NCBI GenBank assembly: GCA_037179385.1
Contig: CM074187.1
Location: 49,448,879-49,512,878, forward strand
Length of the DNA: 64,000 nt
Reading direction: 5' to 3'
Origin: Holothuria scabra
Lineage: Eukaryota > Echinodermata > Holothuroidea > Aspidochirotida > Holothuriidae
Below, one piece after another: positions 41,101 through 53,100 of this stretch; position 1 is the stretch's first letter, and each line of letters begins with the position of its first letter. Under the pieces are notes generated by a model. The model made no database searches and had not been told where the DNA came from. It saw nothing but the letters and a program-made list of their open reading frames with translations. The position numbers were made by a program, and so were the translations under genes.

Positions 41101-44100
41101 CATGATAGATTTATTGCAAATATTTATGTTTTTCAAAACAATCATAATACTTGCAGGAGAATGTTGTGTATGTAGCATGTTCTTAATACTTTCAGTGGTT
41201 TTCAAGAAATGACTAACTCAGCTATATTTCTTCTTCAGGAAAGGACGTATGCTTGTGGTTGATTTAGGAGAAATTGGAATGAAAACTCAAAATGATTCCA
41301 GGAGTGTTGGAGACAGGAAAGAGGTATGTGACCAGAAAGAATGAAATTTGATAATGTAGATGTGGGGAGGGATTGAGAGGGGGCAGGATTACACAAGTTT
41401 TGGGGTGAAAGGTCAAAGAGCAGCCAACTGCACAAACTTCTGTGAATGGTATGTTATCATTGTCTGGCTGGATGCTACCAGGATGTGATATCATCTTCTG
41501 CCCCTCCTACAGATGCAAGTCATCAAAATGTTATCATTTAGACATCCTCCCTCTTCCTCTTCCCCCTCCCCCTCCTGAAAAAAAATCATTTTGAATTGAT
41601 AGAAACTTTGACTTTCTTAACTGGGTATGCAGGATCATTTTGTGAATAGGTTTAACCTTTCCCATAAAAGCAATATTCACTTTATCATAAAGGATGCCCA
41701 TACTCTCTGCAGTATGATTTGGAAAAAGACTGTGTTTAATCATATTTTAATGTATTTTTTTTCCAGAACGAGTCCTTTGAAGAGCTTGTCAAAAAGGCGT
41801 ATGATAGATTCGATATCAGCTTGAAGAGTATGCAAGTCATTTTAACGAGTGATGGTAAGACTTCAGGGCAATAATTTCTCTTGAAATAATATATAAACAA
41901 TTATTTTATGGGTTTAAACACATGTCATTTTTTACTTATCTGTGTTTATAATTAACCTCAAGAAAATACACATCTCCAGGAATGCCTGGTTTGTCACGTA
42001 CAAAGTTACTGGTTTCAGTAAAATAGGATCTGTTATGTGCACAGCAGTATTATTAACCTTGGTTCTAGAATGAAAAGCTGCAGCCCAGTAGTGATGGTGA
42101 GATGTGTCAGCCAGTTCTGAAGGCCATCTTATATTTTGTCCATTTTTTGTAGGCTTTTAAATGTAAATAACACTTGATATAGTACACCACACAACCAAAG
42201 ATTTTTGAGGTACTTTACATTAAATAAAAATTCCACAAACTATTAAATGCTTCATTGAACAGGTAGATTTTTAACTTAGCCTTAAATATTGCAATACTTG
42301 AACTTTATTTGATGTTGTCTGGCAATGCATTCCCAACTTAAGACCATTCACAGAAAAAGACCTGTCAGTAAACGTGGAATTACGTGTGAATGGCACAGCA
42401 AGGGGTATTGACTCTTTGTCATTAGATGGTTTTTGATTTAGGGGCTCAACACAGTAAATCATTTAGATACTGTGGAGTGTCACAGTAAAGAAATTTGAAT
42501 ACTAAGGATCCATTTACATGGCCAAACTTAAATCCAATGCATGTTGTAAGGATATTTTGGATAGGTGCTAAACCAGGGATTTTTAGATGGATCTTGTTGG
42601 ACTCTGTAAAACATATTTTGAGAGTGAGCGAGAGAGGGGTGGGCACAAGTGAGATTTTGTAATATCCTGTGAGTATTAGCCAGGTTTAGTTGACAATATT
42701 TCAATCTTTCTGTGGTGTTATCCTTCACAGGTGATGATTGGCAGGCTGCCAGAAAGCTGGACCACAGTCCATACCACATCTTACAACCTCTCAGCATCAA
42801 TCTGCTCCTACAGAAATGTATGGTGGAAGACCCAAGACTTGCCAAGTAATACCATTCTTGAACTATGTTCTTTGTTTAGTAGTAAATGAGTTACATGCAG
42901 TCTTAAAAGTCAAAGAATTTCATCTCCTTTATAAGCAGGAATCCCATCCCCAATGTAGGATTTTGCAAAGTATAGGTGCTCATAGATCTCCAGACATGGG
43001 AGTTGAAGTAATTTGGTCCCTACCTTTATCAGACTTGTTGTAAAGATGTTATTCCTTATGTGCAGCATGTTACCTAAGTGCAGCATGTGGTTCATATATT
43101 CCAGTCAATCCGGATGCAAAGCTTGTTATAATATCAGAAAACCAAGTTTGAATCATCAAACATGTACGAATTCATTTGTTAGGTTGAATTCTAAATCTGG
43201 TCGAGTCAAATAAATAACATAGGAACAAGGAGGGGTAGGCTTGAGAAGTTTGCCTTATGTCATTTTGTTTCAGATGCAACCCACAGTCATATTATTTTTA
43301 TTTCCTGTAGATGGTATTGTTTAAGTCCAAGAAACTTTTATCCCCCATAAAGTTCAGGTTCTACTCATGGGATAAGTTCAATGTATTATGTTGCTTGTGA
43401 CTTCAATTGTAAAACCATCAAAACTATTAGCTTTCATCAGTGGTTCAATAGACAACAGCTTTGGAGTCATGAATAAAGAATTAATAATTTATAAGGTGGT
43501 TATCTTTCCAGACAGATCAAAGAGAGGAACTGATAGATTTGTTCTTGTTCCATATGCAGTTAGACATCATTATTTTTGTCAGAATCAAATATTAATTAGT
43601 CATAAATTAACTTTGGAATCTCTGTTTGTAGGATCAAGATGGCTGGAGACCTCCCAGATATCTGTGTGGACATCTCGGACTTTAAGCTGGAGGAGTTGAT
43701 GAAGTTAATACTCAGTATTCCCTTCCCAGAGGGTAAACCTAAACAAGGGGAAGATGACCCAAAGGTAAACCACATAGTCCCTTCAACTTTCAGTGAAATA
43801 CACCTCATGTTCTAAACTCTCAAGTATTGCTATTCTGGTATTGTAATTCCCTTGTTTTTGCCATTGCATTTTGCTTAAATTTTTATAAATTTTAAGGAGG
43901 GATGGAGAGAAAGTAGGATAGCATATAACAAGTAAGAATGTTTGGATAGAAAGTCCTCTAATTTGGAGGGTCTGATCTGGAACAATAATTGCTTTGTCTG
44001 GAAAATTGGGAACTAAACCTGTCTGTGCTTTTCAAGACATTCTTGTTTGCAGTGTATAAATGTGTAAAATAAGTGCAATAAAAATAATAGTTACTACTCC

Positions 44101-47100
44101 TTTTAAGTCAGTTGTCACAAGTCCTATATTTTAAAATGTGAAAAGTAAGGGTATTTTGAAATGTTATTCTATAATCTGCATTGCCCCTCCCCTACCTCCT
44201 ATTTCCCTATGTACCCCCCCCCCCCCTTTAACACAACTTATCTCATAAACTAATAACACAGTGCAGAGTGGGTGCTGTTGCATCTAGAAGTGATAATGGA
44301 GATGACACTTTGAGAAGAATAGACCCAGAGATGTCATGTATTCCTATTGTGGCATTACTTTGTGAAATTTACCAAAATTATTGAATTTGAATGAAAGATA
44401 ACATTATGATCATTAGAAGGTACAAACATATTCAGTTTTCAACTCTTTCAGCTATTTCTAACACATAATTAAAAAGTTTGTTAGACTAAAATGATATCTT
44501 GATTTCTTTCTCAGGAGAAACAGTTTGCTTCACGACCTGCTAGTTCAAGACCAGCAGCTGCCTCTCTGCCCCCAGTAAGTTCATCATCGGATAGCCCTGT
44601 TCCCAGCAAAGACCGGAAAGTTTCTGATGTCTATGTAATGGCCAAGGAGCTCTTGTCTGAGGCAAGGACTGTACCCGAGTGTCTCATCCCTCTTTCCTGT
44701 CCCTTTGTCATTACCTTTTATTTGTCGTCTTTTATGATCAGCATGACCTTTAACCCTTCACCTCCTTCATGTCTGGTAGAAGTCACACTAACCCATCACA
44801 GAAGTAGCACCTCTTTCATTTAGAAATTCTTCGCATGTATTACATTTCAGTTGGAGTATAATCACATCTTGTTATAATTGCTGTGAAAAATATCATTTTG
44901 CACAGAACAAAAATGAGCCATGAAATATCATGTAAAATTTCTGGACTAACTCAACTAACGTAACCCCATCTTCTGTGATCTTCTTATGTGAGCTAAAGCA
45001 TAAGTAATGGAGTAGGAAAAACTAGCGAGTGAGCCACTAGTGGCAAAAAAGGTGTGGCCAGCCTGACTTAAATCAGTTGGCTAGAATTTGAGCTGTAGAA
45101 CCTCATATACCTAACAAATATATCATTTAGTTGTGGATTAAAGTGCAGTTTTATCTGTTTCTTAACAGGATTTCAACAAGCCTGCCTCATCCAGTTGTAG
45201 TTGGTCATTCACTCAGTGTTGCAGTAGTTGTAGTCACAAGGTCTTACTTTCTTATACAAGTGAAATAATTTTTCTGCAAGTCTTTCAAATTTTCCTTTCT
45301 TGTTGCCTTGCCTAGCTAGCCCTAGCCATTCCTTTCCTTCATTTTGACAAGCTTTTGTAAAGAGAAACTTTTCAAAAGTAAAATGGAATTTTGAGAGCAC
45401 TCACAAAACAAGTTGGTAGGGTTCTTAAACTGGAAATGAAAGGTTCATTAAATCTTAGAGCTTATTTATCATCGTGTCAGAGAAAGAGATGTTATGTAAG
45501 TGAAAATATGTAAGGGAAGATAAAGTGAAGATACATAAGAGAAAATATGTAAGTGAAGATACGTAAGGCAAGATAAGACATGCAAGGGAAGATAGCTGTA
45601 TAAAGATATATTAGTGGAAATTTGTTTTTGAACATTTCTCTTCACTTAAATGAGCTAGAGGTATGGTGCCTAATTCCCTCGTAAATGAATAGAAACCTGG
45701 CATAAAGTTTGTTAGTTCTACCCATTTATAGCCCTGGACAAATTTGTCATTAGACTGTGTTTGAAAAGTATTTTAGAATTTGAAAATGGTGGCAGCAGTC
45801 ATATTTAGCTCACTTTTTAGTTTTACATGCAGTTCTGTTGGAAAAATGTTAAATTTATATGGAGAACTTGGTTTTATGTTACTTATTAGTTCCTTTTAGT
45901 TGATGATGTATTGTCATCTCATGAAGTTATTTTTTGTGAGAGGGTTTTCAGTTTCTAATTAGAGTGGTTTCTCCTAGATTTTCTTTCTTTCTTCATTTGG
46001 AGTATATATTTCTCAGTCTAAATTTGGTTTGATGAGTTAAATATTTTCCCAAGGCATGAATCACTCAAGTGGTGTTTGTGGTTGTATCATACATGCACTC
46101 TGGTGTATTTGCCTCCCTTTTGTGTTTTCCAAACTCTTAATAATTTTGGACGTTACAAACAGTTCACTCCCTCCTGTGCTTGCCTCAGTCAAGATGGTCA
46201 CCGCTCCTAGCCAATTTTGTCATTGTACAAGAGTACATATTGTTTTCCATGGTTCATTTAGTCTAAGACGAATGGATTTTTTTTCATACCAATTCATCAT
46301 TATAATTTTCTGTTGCGTGGTCATCAGTAAATACCGAAATCATCACTTGTAAATTTTTCATCGATCTCACTATAACCACATTTTAATTAATGGAAATGGG
46401 GTAAATATTTTAATCGTAATGTAATTTTACTGCCTACTAATTCATATTTCAATCAAATGAAAACCTCAGAATAGACTTTGTACTTTGCATTTTATGAATC
46501 ATTTGGGATACTTTGAGATTTAAGGTTACTTACTGTGTTTTAGTTTACATGTTGTGTTCGGTATCAATGGTTCTATAACTTAGAGTTTCGGTCTTACTTT
46601 TGGTCGCCCGGGAATATCTTTGCAATACATTTCCTTCCCAACTTTTTTTACAAGATAGATTTTATGATATTCATTTCTGTTCATCTTGTCTTTTTAGTTT
46701 CTTTTACCTTGGGGTTTTTCCCTTCTAAATGGATCCAGTAGAAAACTTCAAAGTGTCCCCAATTACCTCTTATTCACCTATATGAAAGCCCTTCTTACCC
46801 CAAGAAAGTCCTTGACAAGCTTCTCATAGTACCATGAGCCTGGTCTGGGCAACCTCTGTTAGAGGGCACCCAGTGTAGTCACTTTAAATGATGACAGTAG
46901 CGCTTCTTAAATGCTAGGTAGGCTTTACTGTACTTTGTATAATAATTAATTGTTGTCTTTTCAAGTTGCAAAGGAAGGCTGCACAAAAGCACTGCTTATA
47001 GTTAAGCCATATCGATAGCTTTATTGCAAAATGCTAAATTGTTTTAAAATGAGATTCATTTTATCCCTGTTTTTCCTATAATGGGAATAACCCTTTCCCA

Positions 47101-50100
47101 GCTATTCCCTTTCCCACCCCAGTTTTTTTGTCTTACTTACTACATTCTAAAGAGTGGAGGGAAAATAAGGCCTTCCCAGTTTGTATTAGTATAGTGGATG
47201 GTATTCTGTTTCATGAATGGCTCTTAGGACATGTAACAATATTTTTCTCACCTAATTGTGAAATTTAAAAGAGTCACTGCTTCAATTACCCTGAATATGC
47301 AATATTCCCTATCCTGATATATGATGAAAGATACTAAAAAAAGTGATGGAAGGCAATTTGTGAGATTAGGATATTGTTTGCAAATCAGTCAAGGGCGACT
47401 GTTTTGGCCTTTAACGTATTTGTTTTGTCAGGCCAATTTTTCTACTCTATGACCCACTGGTTGGGTTCTTAACAAGATATTAGTTGCCCTGGGTTGTTGG
47501 TTACCTTAGGATAACCATTTCGACCATTAAGTTATACAGCTTTATAATTTTTTTTGTTTTCTGCTTAAAGATCAGATTTTCAACATTGCTAGTTGAATCA
47601 CTCCATAATTTTTTTCTGAACATGCCGCATTCTAATATCACAAGCCATTACACACAGTATTAACCTAATAACGTCATTCATCCATTAGTTGGCACTTAAC
47701 TCTGCTGTACTGTCCAGGTATGTAGATTTTGGCGAATGAACTTTTTACCAACAAATTTAGGTATGTTTTTATCGCACAATTCACTGATAGAGCTTTGGAA
47801 CAAAGAGTCATAATGCACTCTCCTACTTTGTGGACCTTTATTTTGAAGAAGAATCTTGAAAGAATACCAGCTTTTACAATTATGGTCATGATTGGACAAT
47901 GTTTGCCTATTTGTAGGCAATTGTGGTTGCCAACATGTCAAATTAAAAAAAAACAAATGAAAAAACAAATGTTAGGTATTGAGGTCTGATCCCTGTCACG
48001 ATATATTTTTGACTTTTTTAAGTGCTAAAAAAGTGCTAAGAAGCCCTAAAGTTAACAGTCTGTGTGAAAAACAAATGTTCATCATTGCCTATTGCTTAAC
48101 CTCATTGGTCAGTAGAAATATTGTTCAGATGTTGGCTTCTTTAGGTTAAGGGAAAGGAATATGCATTGTCACCCTCTTTTAGCAATGTTTGCTGTCAATA
48201 TTGTTTATTAATTTCAAGCATTGAAAAGGTCAAAAGGTTAATTGAACAAAATTTGACAAAGTTATTTGGTTTGCCTTGCCTCTTATCACCTGTAGGAGGA
48301 TGTACTTGAGAGTGACCAGGAATATTACTCAGCTGAAGATGATGATGGCGGTTCCTCTGTAGATCCAGGAAGAAAGAAGAAGAAGCCTGTTGTGGCCGAT
48401 GAAGGCCCTACTCACACTAGATCAGATGTACAGATAAACTTTGAATTGAAAAAGGTTCGTTTCAATAAAAAGCAAGATGTGATACTGTGCATATCATTTT
48501 CAGTTTGCCAGTATCAAGAGTGAATAATGTTATTTTGCAGTATCAAGCCAAGCAGATTCTCTCAATTGTAGATGTTATCTGTCAGTATCAAGACAAAATT
48601 CTCTCTGTGTTGCATATACCTTATCCAGTACCCAGTCATGCTTTATTATTATGTCTCATGCTGCTAGAATTGAATGGGATGTTTTAGCCAATGTTACCTG
48701 AGACGAAGTCGTTATCTTGGGTGAAGCTTGTCTCTGTAATTGCAGCAGTTAACCCATACCTTCTTGCTCTATTGAGCAAATAGTCATTGAACAGGGCAAA
48801 TGTTTTTAACTTTACTGATCTCAAGATACCTGACCAGAAATTCTCTGATAGATTCTGGATTATTAGTTGCCAGCTTGATATGGCTTAAACTTGCTAATCC
48901 CTCCTGAGGTCATGTATAATGTTCACATGGTCATAAACAGTACTGAATGACGTCATTCATGTTTGCAAACATATTGTGTCATGGTTGCTTGACAACAGAG
49001 TTGATGAGGTGCGCTTACAATTTTGGTCACAATGAATTGTATATTCTAATTCATGTACATTCTGCATGCAATTGTGAGATTAATGCATATGCAAAACCTA
49101 ACATGCAGGCACAAGTTCCTGCGTATACTCAATCCCAACCAGTGCCAACCAGTGACACAAAACTTTGAATGGTCTAATAAGAAACATACTTTTTGCTGTT
49201 AATAAAACATACCGTGTATTGTGTATGATGTTTTCTAGTAGCAATGCATGATACTATATCAGGTGCAAACATATTGACAGTATCAAAATAAGCTACTGTT
49301 TATTGTATACACTGTCTGTAGTATCAATACAGTATCATGTACATATTTTATACCAGAATAAAAACCAGGTCTGTATATTTAACAAGGTATTTGTGAGCAT
49401 CATGACATGTTACTGTCTAGTCTATCAACTGTTTTCTGTTATCATAACAGGAGTTTCATGTAATATACATGCAGTATTGATGCTGTTTTTTGAAAGTATT
49501 AAGATTCGATGCTGTGTTTTACACTTTTTAAGGGGCTCATTGAGTTGGTTTGTGGAATCTAACAATTTTTTTCAAACCTGTTAAGTTTTGCTCACATAGC
49601 AATGACAGATGGTCAAACTTAGACAAGCCCCATATCCTACATACAAATAACTGTTTTGTGAGTGAGTAATGAACGGTTCAATTCGGTTTTCAAAAATTCG
49701 TGACCAGACACTTTTCCAAATTATGCACAAACTGCTACAAGTCTGGACCAACAAAACTCAAAAATTTTAAGTTTTTCTGTTACAATTGGATATGAAAATA
49801 GACAAGTTATGCTAACTGTAAGCATTGTCATGTGGAAGTGACCTTTTAGCACTATCACTAAGGTATCTAAATCAACTCAATGAGCCTCTATGGAAACCAA
49901 ACATTATGCAGGATACTGTATAAATGAACATTTCTGTTATTTGAATGAGATTTTTTAAACCTTGGTATCTTGCAACATTATTCATATTATATTCACAGGC
50001 TGAATTTAAAATCCTCAAAACTAATGCACCATTTTATCTCCTTTTACAGATTGGGGTCAATTTATTCCAAAGGAAAGAGGGCAAGGATGAGCCCCTGATG

Positions 50101-53100
50101 ACAGTTGGCATTCATTCATTAGGGGTGGGGCTAGACGTCAGACCTATGGACTTAACTGTGGATGTCTCTCTGGGTAGTATTGGAGTAGAACATAAACAGT
50201 TCAAAGGTATGATCGTGTTACGTCATTGCATGGGTACTTAACACCCATAATGAACTCAGTTTTGCTTTAATTTTTTTCTAAGTTTTCAAAGTTTAAAAAT
50301 CTTACCATGTGTTGAATACAACTATTCTATAGTGCTTGAAAAATTTTGAAAGTAATATTGGATACAAATTGAAAAAAAAAAAGTTTTATTTGGTCATCAA
50401 TTAAAAGTCATGTCATACCTAATGACTTGCATGTAAATGAAGAAATTTTGTCAACTTAAGTTACCAAATCGTGAAAAACTGAATGTAGGAATCCAATGTA
50501 AGTTAACTAAAGAACTGTTTAGAGAAGTTTTCCTCTATGGATCACAGCTTACTTGTGGTTGGTCTTTTCTTTAGTAATAAACGTGTGCTTACAAATCAAG
50601 TCAAGCGAAATTTGAATTGTGGCAGAGAGTTCCAAATTTTAATGTGATGGGGGTGGTATTTCTTCTCAGCAGTATAAACAAGATTATAATTCCATTGCTT
50701 TTAAAATGCTTGGACATACTCACAAAAGAGTGGGGAGTGGTATTTTGTATTCTTGGCTGTCAGTAGTTTTGAATTCTTTGAAAAGATTTGTTTACTGTGG
50801 TATAATTTTGAATGTGCTGAGAGTTGTGTGGTAAATTTAAAAACTATTTCCCTCAAACCATCTAAATAATAGCATAGAACTGCCCAATAATGGGATAACA
50901 TTTATTTACATGTGTTTAAAGATTTTCAAGATGTTGTGTAGTATTTGCAGGAATGCTTGTCTGCTTGAAATTGTTTATGACCTAAAGAAAACATGAAATG
51001 TGAACCTTGTATAAAGTACAAAAAATGCATATTCCCAGTGATTCATGATGCAAAAATAACCGTTATAAATGTCTTCAAGGTTTTAAAGTGTTAAAACTGA
51101 ACAAGACTTTTGCAGTTTCAATTATGAAATAATCTATTTCTTGTTTGCCCCATTACAGCCCTGGATGGGTCAGAACTGTTCCTTGTCAAGACACCTGCTT
51201 ATGATGAAAATGAAGACAGACTTCTTACATTTTCATTGCAGAAGGTGAGTGGTGCAGGCATGTGATTTTGGTTGAATACTTAATTCACTCTTCTCTAGTT
51301 AGTTAGTTAGATAGTATTTAACGACACACCAACACGAAGGTGTTTTATAGTGTCATACTGTTCAAATACTGTTCAAGTCCTCCCATTTAGTCGCCTCTTA
51401 CAACGGGTGGGGAATACCGTGGGCGTAACCTGCAACCCCAAGCCCACAGGGGGACACTCTTCTCTAAGCATTTATGTGCTTTAATGGGAAATCCTACAAT
51501 TGATTTCTTACTGTACATCTGTACCCATGCCATGGTCTGTGGCTTCTTGAGCTTTACTAAGACCCTGTGGAATATTAAATTGACATATTCAGCACCTAGT
51601 TTATGCTTACTGGGTCACTTTTTATAAGTAGTCCCGAGTTCAAGGAGAACTTTTAATCAGCTAGAGTGATAATAGACCAGTTGGCAAATGTTTGTCTGCA
51701 ATGCATTTTGGGTATATTTTTCTTCACAGCTGTTATGAGCCCTCCATAGCAGTTGTGAATCTAGTAAACTGTGTACTGTAAAAGTGCAAGGCATGAGGGG
51801 CAGGAGGGTAAACGCTTGCTGAGTAGGCTTCTATACCAACATGTATGCCTAAACAGGTAAAAGAGTAAGCTTGACCTTATGACCAAGACAGAATTGCTAA
51901 ATTCCTCAACTTGTCTTATGAATTAAATCTTTATTCTACTGAATGGGGTGCATCCCACCTAACTAAGCTATACTTTATATTCTGTGTACACAGTTCATAT
52001 CTATAGGTTTTGCCAATGCTTAATTTTTGTGTGGAGGCTGCGACATTTACATTGGCTATAACCCAAGAGGGTGTGCAGGTTTAAAAATATCTCCCCTCCT
52101 TTCCTACTTTGTCTCCAAAACATGAATACGCTCCATTTTTATACAGAGCTATTCCAGAATGCAATAGTGCAAGGGTTTCTCTCTGAAATCCTACCTATGG
52201 AGCAGTGGTAAACTATGGTTTCTTAGTGAAACCATGTGTGGGGAAGGGGTTGAATCATCAATTCATTCATTATGTTTCTGTTGAATTAGTTCATTTTATT
52301 TTTTGTTTGGTTGAGCCATTGACTTCATTGGTTGATTGATCCATTTGTTTGACTGACCAATAGATTGACATCTAATTCAAATATGGTTGATCAGCTTCTT
52401 TAGGACTTGATTAGTTATTTGTCCCATTTTTGCCAGGCTGACAAGAAGCATCCGGAGTTTACGACAACTTTCAAGTCAACGTTGCAGAGCATGAAAGTGG
52501 ATTTCACAGGTCTTCAGATTGTGGCTCACTCAGAGGCAATACTCCACCTAACAGAGTTTGCAGATAATTTAGTTGCATCCCTTAAAGTTGAGAAAGAAGG
52601 AGAGGAGAAAAAAGAAGATGCAGAAACAGTGGATGAGGGCTACTCCAGTGAAGATGAAAAGAAACCTGTCAGTGAGTAATCATGGTTAATACACAAGTAA
52701 ACTTATGTAGACTTTCTCTGTATGATAGAGTTCATGTAGGTAGCATCTTCCATCTGTAACCCTTTACCGTTGTGCTCCGATCGGGGCATATTTGCGCGCC
52801 TCGGGATTGGGTGGAAAAGCGGACGTAGCCCACCCCGCATCGGCTTCCGTAGGCCATTGACCCCGTGACCTTAAACTATTGTCTCTCTCGCTCTTGTGGC
52901 CGAATTTTCGGGTAGCTACTTGCAGTTTCGAGCTCCGGGTGAAACAGTAAAGATGTGTGACAGCCGAGCTCTCCGCTTGGGTCCAAAATGACCCAAACAA
53001 CGGTAAAGGGTTAACTCCCCTCCCCAAGTACCAAATACTTTAAAAATGGAACCTACTGCCACTGTGCTTGGTGCTCAGCATAAGCAATGGAGTGGGGAAA

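Larger units (their letters stand above)
44575..48295 (+). other. VPS13 intron of 3.7 kb
   Basis: Begins with 60 nt of possible alternative exon extension, then holds a SINE-A fragment (44985), a gtaagtgaaaatat-type short tandem stretch (about 45490-45600) and a family C copy (47146). The rest is unremarkable. Confidence 0.7.
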
